DNA of 64,000 nucleotides, from NCBI GenBank assembly GCA_050943135.1, contig JBMNOP010000006.1, positions 62,001-126,000 of the forward strand, in the 5' to 3' direction. Both the position numbers and the translations under genes were made by a program. The notes under the pieces are model-generated. The model had not been told where the DNA came from and did not search any database. It saw only the letters and a program-made list of their open reading frames with translations. This stretch comes from RUG695 sp050943135 (GTDB taxonomy: Bacteria; Planctomycetota; Planctomycetia; Pirellulales; Thermoguttaceae). Positions 46,773-55,876 of this stretch are shown in pieces. Each line of letters starts with the position of its first letter. The stretch's first letter is position 1.

Positions 46773-49700
46773 CTACCAGGTCCGACTCAGTTTGGTGTCG
46801 ATCTTCAGCGGAACCGAAAGGGGTTGCCCGAGTTGCATCTCTTGAACGACAAGCTTGGTGAGGTCTTCGGCGTCCTCCCGGCGTGTTTCCAAAAGAAGCT
46901 CGTCGTGTATCTGGATGAGAAGGCGGGCACGTGCTTCCCCGCTATCGGGAACAAACCAAGCGGTATCCGAGGCAGACAGGTCGGGGATACCCTCTTCTTC
47001 CATATCGAAGAGAAAACGCCCGTTTCCGCTTTCCGGTCTGAAGGCGGGAATCATTGGAAAGGGAAGCTCCGCCGGAGTACGGGGCAAGGCGGCATTCCAT
47101 TCGGCCAATCTTTTCGAGACATTGACCATTGCGGTTTTCATCAAGTCGGCGGCGGAACCTTGAATCACCGTGTTGATCGCCGTTCGTTCGGCCATATTGA
47201 GCGTTTTGTCACCGCGTACCCCGCGCACCCCGTCGATCAAGCGGCGGCGCCCCATAAGAGTCGTCGCACAACCGGTTCGGGAACATTCGACAAGGACACG
47301 GTCGAAAAACTCACGGATTCCGGAATAGGTCGTAAAAAAGCCTTCGATATATTCTCTCGCCTCCGACTGTTCGATACCAAGCGATTTTGACAGGCCGAAC
47401 GCCGTTTGACCATAGGCAAGTCCGAAATTGACCGCTTTGGCTTTGTGACGCTGTTCCGAGGTCACCTCTTCGAGCGGAACGTGAAAGATCTGGGCGGCAA
47501 CCGCCGTGTGAATGTCGAGGTCCTCTTGAAAGGCGCGAATCAGGTTGGCGTCTTTCGAAAAGTGTGCCAGAACACGTAGTTCAATCTGACTGTAATCACA
47601 CGAAAGAAATGTATCGAAACCGAACCGCCCGTCGGGGACAAAGCCGTGACGTATCTCTTTCCCCTCGTCGGTGCGTACCGGAATATTCTGCAAATTCGGG
47701 TCGCTCGAACTGAGTCGGCCGGTCGCGGTCACCACCTGGTTAAACGAAGCGTGAATTCGACCGGTGATCGGGTGAACCAAACGCGGGAGCGGGACGACAT
47801 AGGTGTCGATCAACTTGGTCAATGTCCGATGCTCGATCAGTTTGGCGGGAAGTTCGTGGCCGCGGGCAGCCAATTCTTCCAAAACGTCGACATCGGTGCT
47901 CCATCCCGTCTTCGTTTTTTTGATCCCCGGAAGTCCGAGGTCCTCGAACAGAAGACGTCGAAGCTGCAGCGGGGAGTTCATGTTAAAGTCGATCGCAAAA
48001 GACGATTTGGGGGCATCGCGGCGAATGATGGCCGTAATCTCTTCCTTGATCGATACAAGACGTTCGGAAAAGATTTCTTTCAGTCGCTCGAACTGCGGCG
48101 GATTGATGGCGACGCCGTTGGTTTCTAACTCGACCAGAACGGAAATCAGCGGTATTTCCAGCTCGGTCATCAGACGCATCAGCGCGGGCCATCGGCGCAG
48201 CTCCGCCAGAAGTTTCGGGTAGAGATACCAGGGAACCAGCGCGTCTTCCCCGGCATAACGAGCCGTGCCTGCGGTCGAAACCTCGTCGATCATCTTCTGG
48301 TTCCGGCCGGTGCCGAGCAGGTCCGTGATTTTTACCGTTGTATGTCCTAAATAAAGCGACGCCAACTCGTCCATATTGTGTTTCTGCTCCCCGGCACGAA
48401 GCAAATAGTCGGCCACCATCGTGTCGAAGAGAAGACCGTTCAGACGAATTCCGTAATTGCGCAGAACGATCATATCGTATTTGATGTTCTGCCCGATCTT
48501 TTTCACATCGTCCGACTCGAGGATGGGGCGGAGCTTTTCGAGTGTTTCGCTTTCCGGAAGAACGGGTGTACCGGAGGGCCCGCGAAAAGGAATGTAATAC
48601 GCCGTGCAGGGCTCGAAGCAGAGCGAGATCCCGGCAATCCGGGCAAATCGCGGGCGGGCTCTCTGCTCGCGCAATATGTCGACCGTCTCCAGATCGATAC
48701 TGATCACCGGCCGATCCTGAAGCTTTTCGCAAAGCGCGTCGAATTTTTCCGGGGTATCGACGAGCTCGTAAGTCGGGTCGGCGGGAAATTCCTCCTCGGT
48801 ATCGATGTCGGGATAGACCACCGCGGCACTCTCTCCGAGCGCACGAAACAGTCGGTCGGTGATCGAGCGGTTCTCCTCGGCCAGTGATTCCGCGGGAACG
48901 GAAAAAATTGCACCTCTCTCGGCAGGCATGGGAGACGAATCGTCGTCGGCAACGTTTTCGGTCGACGCGGACTCTTCGGTCGGTTGCGCATCGAAAAATG
49001 TCTGTTGCGGTACGGGTTTCTTCTCGGTCATGCTGTACAGTCCGTCGAGAGACGCGTCCCGCTCCGAAACACGGGTACCAAAACGCCCGACAAGTCTGTC
49101 GATCTGCGGCATCAGCGACTGAAACCCGAATTCTCGGAAAAGTTCCCGAAGACGGTCCGGATCAACCCCGTGCAACGCTCCCCTTTCCCAGTCGAGTTCG
49201 ATCGGTACCCGGTCGTCGAGTCGTACGAGCTGCCGGGTCGTTTCGGCACGCTCACGTCCTGCGACAAGGTTCATCCCCTTCTTCCCCTTGATCTCGTGCG
49301 CATGGCTGAAGATCTCTTCGAGCGAACCGTACTTCGTCAGAAGTTCCGTGGCACTTTTCGGACCGATGAGCGGAATCCCGTGAATGTTGTCGGTCGAGTC
49401 GCCGACCATCGTCTGAAAATCGACCACCTGGTCGGGACGGATTCCCCACTCCTCTTGGAGTTCTTGAACACCATAAAGAAGCTCTTTGCGAAGGTTATAA
49501 AGAAGAACTCGGTCGGAAATCAGCTGGCGGGCATCTTTGTCGGAGGTGATCAGGATCGCGCCCCCCCCCGCCTCAACCGTTTGACGCGCAACGGTTGCCA
49601 GGAGGTCGTCGGCCTCGTAGCGGTCTTTTTCAAGACGCGGAATACAGAGGGCGTCGATCACCTGCCGCACAAAAACCATCTGCGGTTTGAGGTCCTCCGG

Positions 49701-49952
49701 CATCGGAGGACGGTTTGCCTTGTAGTCGGGGAAAATGTCGTGCCGAAAGGTTTCCCCGGGCATATCAAATGCGCAGAAGATTGCGTCGGGTTCGAATTTC
49801 AGGAGGATATTCATCACGTCGCGGGTAAAACCGTACGCCGCCCCGGTCGGCTGTCCTTTCGGGCCAGACATATCGCGCAGCGTATGGAACACCTGATAGA
49901 GAATCCCGTGTGCGTCGAGGACAACCGTTTTCTTTCCCGTTAAGTCGAACAT
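46773..49952 (-). CDS. polA: DNA polymerase I
   Basis: A 1059-residue polymerase for repair and Okazaki fragment processing. Seen: the 5'-nuclease domain (1-290) with LDAHGILYQVFHTLRD and acidic clusters; a variable acidic linker (about 295-390); a 3'-5' exonuclease domain with SIDLET, NIKYD and RYAGEDA; and the polymerase core with motif A SCDYSQIELRVLAHFS, motif B KAVNFGLAYGQ and motif C IHDELLLE. E. coli PolA is 928 residues; the extra length comes from the linker and from about 55 residues inserted before motif C (about 955-1010). AGAGG precedes the ATG by five bases. The exonuclease catalytic acids appear intact, so proofreading is likely. Confidence 0.96.
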   Translation of the reverse strand: MFDLTGKKTVVLDAHGILYQVFHTLRDMSGPKGQPTGAAYGFTRDVMNILLKFEPDAIFCAFDMPGETFRHDIFPDYKANRPPMPEDLKPQMVFVRQVIDALCIPRLEKDRYEADDLLATVARQTVEAGGGAILITSDKDARQLISDRVLLYNLRKELLYGVQELQEEWGIRPDQVVDFQTMVGDSTDNIHGIPLIGPKSATELLTKYGSLEEIFSHAHEIKGKKGMNLVAGRERAETTRQLVRLDDRVPIELDWERGALHGVDPDRLRELFREFGFQSLMPQIDRLVGRFGTRVSERDASLDGLYSMTEKKPVPQQTFFDAQPTEESASTENVADDDSSPMPAERGAIFSVPAESLAEENRSITDRLFRALGESAAVVYPDIDTEEEFPADPTYELVDTPEKFDALCEKLQDRPVISIDLETVDILREQRARPRFARIAGISLCFEPCTAYYIPFRGPSGTPVLPESETLEKLRPILESDDVKKIGQNIKYDMIVLRNYGIRLNGLLFDTMVADYLLRAGEQKHNMDELASLYLGHTTVKITDLLGTGRNQKMIDEVSTAGTARYAGEDALVPWYLYPKLLAELRRWPALMRLMTELEIPLISVLVELETNGVAINPPQFERLKEIFSERLVSIKEEITAIIRRDAPKSSFAIDFNMNSPLQLRRLLFEDLGLPGIKKTKTGWSTDVDVLEELAARGHELPAKLIEHRTLTKLIDTYVVPLPRLVHPITGRIHASFNQVVTATGRLSSSDPNLQNIPVRTDEGKEIRHGFVPDGRFGFDTFLSCDYSQIELRVLAHFSKDANLIRAFQEDLDIHTAVAAQIFHVPLEEVTSEQRHKAKAVNFGLAYGQTAFGLSKSLGIEQSEAREYIEGFFTTYSGIREFFDRVLVECSRTGCATTLMGRRRLIDGVRGVRGDKTLNMAERTAINTVIQGSAADLMKTAMVNVSKRLAEWNAALPRTPAELPFPMIPAFRPESGNGRFLFDMEEEGIPDLSASDTAWFVPDSGEARARLLIQIHDELLLETRREDAEDLTKLVVQEMQLGQPLSVPLKIDTKLSRTW

Positions 49953-50150
49953 GTCGCCTCTTTCTTTGTGCCGTGTTCTTTTAACCCCGCGATTGCCGTA
50001 TGCCGTGACCCCGCATTCCGCGGCCCGGGGGATCGGCCGGGTGTTCCCCTTGCGGATGCGGCCGCTCCATAGATGATACCCTATTTCGACGGGAAATTCC
50101 AGAATCGGGCGAGTCGCGTTTCTCCCGGGTTTTTCGGTTCGTGAGGTGAC

Positions 50151-50189
50151 AAAAAAGGGCGCGTCCCCCGATTTCGGAAAGACGCGCCC
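50151..50189 (-). terminator. intrinsic terminator after secA
   Basis: A 9-bp stem GGGCGCGTC (50181-50189 read on the minus strand) with its complement (50157-50165), then six T on the minus strand. It closes the secA transcript before polA. Confidence 0.85.
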
Positions 50190-50206
50190 AAAAAAACCGT
50201 CGGGTG

Positions 50207-53200
50207 TCAGCCCCGTTTGCTACAACACTTCTTGTATTTCTTGCCGCTGCCACAGGGACAGGGCGCATTCGGTCCGACCTTCTTGGTCTTGTTCCGGATC
50301 GTCCGCGGCTTGTTGTCTTTTGAGGCGTCGATGGCCGCCTCTTGCTGTCCCCGAATTTCATTGACCGCGGCATTGGCCGCGGGGGGTGCGTACGATTCGT
50401 GAGTCGCCGTGCTTTCAGCCCAGATCGAATCAAGGAACCGCGGGTCGAGTCCTTCGACCCGAAAGATCATATCGGTCACCCGATCGTTGATGGTGTCCCA
50501 CATGGAATCGAAGATCTTCATCCCCTCGCGCTTGTACTCGACCTTCGGGTCGGTCTGCGCGTAACCGCGGAACCCGACACTCGACTTCAGATGATCCATC
50601 AAAAGAAGATGCTCTTTCCACGCCATGTCGAGGTGACCGAGAATCAACTGGCGTTCGACACGGCGCATCTCGGGATTGTATTTATCTTCGATCACCGATT
50701 CGAGGCGGTTTTCCACCAGGAGAACGTCCCAGTCGCAAATTTCGGCGGGAGTCAGATTGCTGTCGAATCGACCGTTCAACCAGTCGCAGAGCGCGACCAG
50801 ATCGGGATCGTTCTTCTTCAGGGCGGTTCGATCATCGAGCAGGATCTTCTCGTTCCGTTCGATCTTCTGCTGGCGGACAGCCCGTATCTTCTCGATGTCG
50901 ACCCCCTGGTTTTTAAAGATTTTGTTCAGACGGCTTTTCAGTTCGTCGAAGTCGTCGTATAGGCGGTCCGACGACTCGCGACTGATCTTAAAGAGGGTTT
51001 CCTCGATTTCGTGCCGCTGCATATTTTTCAGCTCATCGGAAGGAAGATCGATGCCGAATCGACTTTTGGCCCAATCGATTATCCCTTCGCGGTTAAGACG
51101 TTTGCCGCTTTCGTCGCGAATGGTGTAATGGATGAGCGAAGCCATCACCGGGAACTGAAATTCCTTCTCGCGATAATGGGCGAAAACCTCTTTGCGGAGA
51201 TTTTCGATAACCTGTTCCGGTTCCATTCCTTTGAGCGATTCGGGAGAAACAGTAATACCGAACTTATTCTTCACCCAGAGACAGGCGGCCTGAAGACTGT
51301 AATCCGGATCGAGACAGTTGGAGATGCGCGAAAGATCGACGCGGTCGATGTAGTCGGAGGCTTTTTGGATCAGATATTGGGCGACCTCGTCTCGGCCGAC
51401 TTTCTGGAGCTCGTTATCGCGCAGACCGGCCCGCCAGTATCGGTTGGCGAACTTGGTGAGGGCCTGCCAGTTCCACTCGTCTTCCGGAACGTCGAGGGAA
51501 AGGTTTTCTTCTACGGCATCGAGAACCTGCGTTTCGGCCATACGGCGGGCGTAATCGCGAGCGTATTCCACAGCCTCGTTGAAGGTCATCGAACGGAACT
51601 GACGCTTATCGAATTCGTTATGGAACTCTTTCGAGGCGTACCAGGCAAAAGTGGCCGGACTGTAGTCCGAATCGAGAAACTGATAGAGGTATTTATGGAG
51701 CTGATGGTCGATCATCTCCTCAATGAATTTGCGTGTGTTGCCGTCGTCAAGGATTCGCTGGCGATACGAGTAGACCCGCTTACGCTGAATGTCCATCACC
51801 TCGTCGTAATCAAGAAGACTTTTGCGTGTCTCGAAGTTTCTCTCTTCGATTTTCTTCTGCGCGCCCTCGATACGACGCGAAACCATCTTGTTCTCGATTG
51901 CCTGACCGTCTTCCATTCCGAGTCGGGTCAGGATGTTCTTCACCCAATCACCGGCGAAGATGCGGACCAGGTCATCTTCGAGCGAAAGGAAAAACTTCGC
52001 CGTCCCCGGGTCGCCCTGACGACCACAACGCCCCCGAAGTTGCAGGTCGATACGACGCGCCTCGTGCCGTTCCGTGCCGATAATGTTCAGCCCCCCTAAA
52101 TCGCGGACAATGTCACCCTCTTCCTTCATCTTCTCGCGCGCTTCGATCTCTTTGACCATCGCGTTCCATTCGTCTTGCGGCACATCGAGACGGGTTGGAT
52201 ATTTGTTCTGGAAAAACGACCAGGCGAGCGTTTCCGGGTTCCCGCCCAGGATGATGTCGGTCCCGCGCCCCGCCATGTTTGTGGCGATCGTGACCGCGTT
52301 AAGACGCCCTGCCTGAGCAATGATCTCGGCTTCACGACCGACGTTCTCCGGCTTGGCGTTAAGGACCTGATGCTTGATCCCCTTCCGATTCAGTTTTTCG
52401 GAAAGGAGCTCGCTCTTTTGAATAGAAACCGTTCCGACCAGGATCGGACATCCCCTGTGGCGAAGCGAATCGACGTTGCTCATCGGAACAGTCTGTGGAT
52501 CTTCTCCGCCCTTGGGAATAAAGGCAACCTCCTCGGACGATTGGCTCACGATGGTTCCCGAAAACTCGTTGCCGTTTTTCAGGATGAGCCGATCCCACTT
52601 GTTGATCTGCTCGATCTCGTCGACAACGGCATCGTATTTCTCTTTTTCTGTTTTGTATATCTTGTCGGGATAATCGACCCGCTGAACCTTTCGGTTCGGC
52701 GGGATGGCAATGACATCGAGTTGGTAGATCTTCCAGAATTCGGTCGCTTCGTTCATGGCGGTACCGGTCATTCCGGCGATCTTGTCGTACATCTTGAAGA
52801 AGTTCTGGAGAGTGATCGTCGCCAGGGTCTGGTTTTCCTTCTTAACACGGACGCCCTCTTTAGCCTCCACCGCCTGGTGAAGGCCATCGCTCCAGCTGCG
52901 GCCTTCCATGAGTCGACCGGTAAACTCGTCGACGATCACGATCTCACCGTTTTTGATCACGTAGTTCACGTTAAGCTTGTAAAGGTAATGGGCTTTCAGG
53001 GCGTTGTCGATCAGGTGCGGCCAGTGCATGTTTCCGGGGGTATAAAAGTTTTCTACCCCGGCAAGCCGTTCGGCATGGCGAATCCCGACATCGGTCAGGC
53101 TACAAGTGTGGTCTTTTTCGTCGACCTCGAAATCCTCGTCTTTGACCAGCTGGCGCGCCAGGGCGTCGGCGGTCTTGTATTTACTGACATCGTCTTCCGA

Positions 53201-53968
53201 AGGGCCGGAAATGATCAGCGGCGTACGGGCCTCGTCGATCAGGATATTGTCGACCTCGTCGATGATCGCGTAATGCAGGGGGCCTTGCGACTGTTGACGT
53301 TCCGGATCGTAACGGTCGTCACCCCGGCGTGCCGGACGCATGTTGTCGCGCAGGTAATCGAAACCGAATTCGTTGTTCGTTCCGTAAGTGATGTCACACG
53401 AATAGGCCGCCTGACGGTCAAGGGTCGACATATTGCTCTGGATATTGCCGACGGTCAGGCCGAGCGCCAAATAGAGCGGCCCCATCCATTCCATATCACG
53501 ACGAGCAAGGTAGTCGTTGACCGTTACCACATGGACCCCCTTCCCTTCAAGGGCATTAAGGTAGGCCGGAAGGGTCGCGACAAGCGTTTTTCCTTCCCCG
53601 GTCATCATTTCGGCGATCGCACCGCTGTGAAGAACCATCCCCCCGATCAACTGAACATCGTAATGACGCAACCCCAGGACACGGCGACCTGCCTCGCGAC
53701 AAACGGCAAACGCTTCTTCGAGAATGTCGTCGAGCGTCTCGCCTGCGGCAAGACGCTCTCGAAACAGGGAGGTTTGGTTTCGAAGCTCGTCGTCGGACAT
53801 TGCCTGATACCTGCTCTCGAGTTGGTTGATCGCGTCAACCCGCGGCTGGAGCTTTTTCAGGAAACGGACATTCGAGGATCCGAAAACCGAGGTAATCGCG
53901 CCCTCGACCTTCTTGGCGATAAAACCAAAAAAGTCTGAAATCGAGGTAAGGAACTGTTCAAGGTCCAT
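50207..53968 (-). CDS. secA: preprotein translocase ATPase SecA, long variant
   Basis: A 1253-residue motor that drives Sec-dependent export. Seen: LRHYDVQLIGGMVLHSGAIAE, Walker A MTGEGKT at 122-128, HVVTVNDYLARRD, the DEVD box IIDEVDNILIDEAR, ATNMAGRGTDI near 600, LQLRGRCGRQGDPG, and the zinc-binding C-terminal tail CPCGSGKKYKKCC that contacts SecB or ribosomes. E. coli SecA is 901 residues; the excess is partly an approximately 44-residue insert in the second nucleotide domain (about 460-503, LKNGNEFSGTIVSQ) and partly an enlarged C-terminal region (from about 850). No ribosome site is visible before the ATG. A PH-domain gene precedes it on the same strand. Confidence 0.96.
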   Translation of the reverse strand: MDLEQFLTSISDFFGFIAKKVEGAITSVFGSSNVRFLKKLQPRVDAINQLESRYQAMSDDELRNQTSLFRERLAAGETLDDILEEAFAVCREAGRRVLGLRHYDVQLIGGMVLHSGAIAEMMTGEGKTLVATLPAYLNALEGKGVHVVTVNDYLARRDMEWMGPLYLALGLTVGNIQSNMSTLDRQAAYSCDITYGTNNEFGFDYLRDNMRPARRGDDRYDPERQQSQGPLHYAIIDEVDNILIDEARTPLIISGPSEDDVSKYKTADALARQLVKDEDFEVDEKDHTCSLTDVGIRHAERLAGVENFYTPGNMHWPHLIDNALKAHYLYKLNVNYVIKNGEIVIVDEFTGRLMEGRSWSDGLHQAVEAKEGVRVKKENQTLATITLQNFFKMYDKIAGMTGTAMNEATEFWKIYQLDVIAIPPNRKVQRVDYPDKIYKTEKEKYDAVVDEIEQINKWDRLILKNGNEFSGTIVSQSSEEVAFIPKGGEDPQTVPMSNVDSLRHRGCPILVGTVSIQKSELLSEKLNRKGIKHQVLNAKPENVGREAEIIAQAGRLNAVTIATNMAGRGTDIILGGNPETLAWSFFQNKYPTRLDVPQDEWNAMVKEIEAREKMKEEGDIVRDLGGLNIIGTERHEARRIDLQLRGRCGRQGDPGTAKFFLSLEDDLVRIFAGDWVKNILTRLGMEDGQAIENKMVSRRIEGAQKKIEERNFETRKSLLDYDEVMDIQRKRVYSYRQRILDDGNTRKFIEEMIDHQLHKYLYQFLDSDYSPATFAWYASKEFHNEFDKRQFRSMTFNEAVEYARDYARRMAETQVLDAVEENLSLDVPEDEWNWQALTKFANRYWRAGLRDNELQKVGRDEVAQYLIQKASDYIDRVDLSRISNCLDPDYSLQAACLWVKNKFGITVSPESLKGMEPEQVIENLRKEVFAHYREKEFQFPVMASLIHYTIRDESGKRLNREGIIDWAKSRFGIDLPSDELKNMQRHEIEETLFKISRESSDRLYDDFDELKSRLNKIFKNQGVDIEKIRAVRQQKIERNEKILLDDRTALKKNDPDLVALCDWLNGRFDSNLTPAEICDWDVLLVENRLESVIEDKYNPEMRRVERQLILGHLDMAWKEHLLLMDHLKSSVGFRGYAQTDPKVEYKREGMKIFDSMWDTINDRVTDMIFRVEGLDPRFLDSIWAESTATHESYAPPAANAAVNEIRGQQEAAIDASKDNKPRTIRNKTKKVGPNAPCPCGSGKKYKKCCSKRG

Positions 53969-54090
53969 ATTCTATAAAATTTTGAAATCGTAAATTGCTG
54001 AAAATGTGAAATACTTCGAAGAAAGGAGAAATGCACGGGTGGCCTTACGGCTGCCCCCTTTCTTCGACACCCAAAGGGATCCTTCGACGG

Positions 54091-54756
54091 TTAGCCCAAA
54101 GAGCCGTTCCCGGAAACGTCGTCGAGTGACGAGAACGACTTGATCCCGCGACGACGGGCGTAATCCCTGCGAAGAAGGTCAAGTGCCTCAAACGCCTCGT
54201 TCGGCTTGTCGACTCCTTCAAGAACAGTGGCGTCGTCCGTCTTGTCGTGGGCGTAAACGATGATCTTGCCGATCCCGCCGTTAAAGAGACGGTCGGCAAG
54301 GGTCTGACACTTTTTGATATCGTCGATTTGGGGAACAAGGAGCGAGTCTGTCGTCTGTTCAAAAAAACCGCGCTTCACGAGGAGACGTTCGTGGTCAAGG
54401 GTGTAGGAAAGCGTCAAGTGACGGTAAACGGCGACCGCAAGGCGCCAAATGCAAAGAGCCACGGGAATCAGGATCGCCACGTACCAAATCAGTGTTCGGA
54501 AGAAACCCTCTTCGAGCTTACCGGTCAGAAACCACACACCGACAAGAATCACCGCCATCAGCGTGAGAATGCAGAGAATTTCAAACCGACACGTTTTTAT
54601 CGAATAGCGACAGCCTGTCCAGCGAGGTTCGGCAATCGGTTCGGAAATTTTGGCTTCGGGAATATTCACCGGATGGTCGCCGACCCGAGGTTCGGGCTGG
54701 GCCGGGTCGGCTGCCAAAGACTGACTTGGATCCGCAGAGCTATTTTCGTGTGACAT
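54091..54756 (-). CDS. bacterial PH-domain membrane protein
   Basis: A 221-residue protein. Seen: a hydrophilic N-terminal 40 residues, two transmembrane helices (about 58-78 and 88-107, FEILCILTLMAVILVGVWFL and WYVAILIPVALCIW), then a bacterial PH-like (bPH2) domain with YTLDHERLLVKRGFFEQTTDSLLVPQIDDI and a short basic tail. This is the layout of YdbS/YdbT-type proteins. The role is unknown; some affect membrane stress or secretion. It has no clear ribosome site but a strong promoter candidate at 54843-54871, and secA starts 122 bases after its stop, so the two may share a transcript. Confidence 0.8.
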   Translation of the reverse strand: MSHENSSADPSQSLAADPAQPEPRVGDHPVNIPEAKISEPIAEPRWTGCRYSIKTCRFEILCILTLMAVILVGVWFLTGKLEEGFFRTLIWYVAILIPVALCIWRLAVAVYRHLTLSYTLDHERLLVKRGFFEQTTDSLLVPQIDDIKKCQTLADRLFNGGIGKIIVYAHDKTDDATVLEGVDKPNEAFEALDLLRRDYARRRGIKSFSSLDDVSGNGSLG

Positions 54757-54842
54757 TGCGATTCTTTCGTTCTGATTCGGTTTTATGGGGGCCGTTTGCC
54801 GCCTTTTCGGAAATTCCGGAAAATCACTGATACTACGCTGAC

Positions 54843-54871
54843 ATTATATAATGGGAACGACTTTTTTTCAA
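54843..54871 (-). promoter_or_regulatory. strong promoter candidate for the PH-domain gene and possibly secA
   Basis: On the minus strand TTGAAA (54866-54871), 17 bases, TATAAT (54843-54848). The leader to the ATG at 54756 is about 80 bases. Confidence 0.65.
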
Positions 54872-55004
54872 TAGGTTTTGTAACGGTTTTACCGGAGAAA
54901 AGAGCGGTTCGGGATCCGGTTCAAGGCGGAAAAAGATTCCGAGTCAGGGGTAGACCGCCATTTCGCGGCTCCGCCCGCTTAGAACGTACGCCGACGGGCG
55001 CACA

Positions 55005-55047
55005 GAAAAAGTTAAGGGCCCGAAAAGCTTCGGCTTTCCTGGCCCTT
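55005..55047 (-). terminator. terminator after the small lipoprotein gene
   Basis: AAGGGCC (55014-55020) pairs with GGCCCTT (55041-55047), with a further inner stem around a TTCG loop. On the minus strand it is followed by AACTTTTTC. Confidence 0.6.
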
Positions 55048-55140
55048 TCGGTTGACCAATGGTCGGAGTGTTTTAAATCGGAGCGTATCTGTACGGAATA
55101 TATCTTCCTATTGGTCGGCTCTTCCTATTGGTCGGCAACG

Positions 55141-55632
55141 TCATAAAGTCGGGTCGGGAAGGAAATCCCGGATGGAACCCTTGCCGGCCGAACTCGGACT
55201 CGGGGTCGGAATCGTCTCGGACGGCTCGGCAGTAGGAGCCGTATTCGGGAGAGGTTCGACGGCTCCGGCTTCGGAATACTCCCAGACTCCCTGCGGAGCG
55301 ATTCCCCCGTCAACCCCCCGGTCGGCGGTTCCCTGATCATAGACCTCGGTATACCCTTCGCCATAGCTATAACCGGTATCGTAATAGCCATAACCGGCAT
55401 CGTATCCCATGCCGGAAACCCCTCCGGCACAGGAAGAGCAACTGCTGCAATTGCCGCGGCGTTCCATGCCACCGAGGATCGATCCGTTTCGGTAGAGTTC
55501 CCCCATACATTCATCCCCTGCTTCGGGAACAAAAGTCGGCTGGCAACGGTCGTACGGCCCCCAACAGGAACGGCACCCGACCAGGCCGACGGCAAACGAA
55601 AAAACGATCATCAAAACGATTTTATGGAACAT
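55141..55632 (-). CDS. small Cys- and Tyr/Gly-rich lipoprotein
   Basis: A 163-residue lipoprotein that I do not recognise. Seen: a lipoprotein signal ending LVGC (Cys20), a Cys-rich mature start (CRSCWGPYDRC, then RGNCSSCSSCAGG), a Tyr/Gly-rich middle (YDAGYGYYDTGYSYGEGY) and a Pro/Thr/Ser tail. The Cys clusters could bind metal or form disulfides. Small lipoproteins with a Cys-rich start are common in planctomycetes (from memory). The ATG at 55632 has GGAGAG a few bases upstream; a longer frame to 55731 would hide the signal peptide and is rejected. Predicted to be anchored in the outer or inner membrane. Confidence 0.7.
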   Translation of the reverse strand: MFHKIVLMIVFSFAVGLVGCRSCWGPYDRCQPTFVPEAGDECMGELYRNGSILGGMERRGNCSSCSSCAGGVSGMGYDAGYGYYDTGYSYGEGYTEVYDQGTADRGVDGGIAPQGVWEYSEAGAVEPLPNTAPTAEPSETIPTPSPSSAGKGSIRDFLPDPTL

Positions 55633-55876
55633 TTTTTCTCTCCGATCAAAGCTTAAACCTTGGTTCGCGCGAAATACCGGACTTTCGAAGCGGCCTATCG
55701 CCCGCGACCCCGGTCCATCGCTCCACCGCATCGTACCCGCTTTTCCCCCCGAGTACGTGCATAAAAGAGCGCGGCGGTATTTCTCCCGCTAATCTTGTTT
55801 TCGGCTTATTGAGTCGGAATATTTGATAAAAACCGAAAAACCCGCAATTTCGTTAAAAAAAGAACAACCGATAAAG

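Larger units (their letters stand above)
54757..55140. other. intergenic region with promoter and terminator
   Basis: 384 bases between two minus-strand genes. It contains the promoter for the PH-domain gene (54843-54871) and the terminator for the lipoprotein gene (55005-55047). No further gene is supported. Confidence 0.5.

Noticed and set aside
55756..55764. Origin of replication next to dnaA
   Set aside because: Only one 8-of-9 match to a DnaA box (on the minus strand) and a short AT-rich run; no cluster of boxes.
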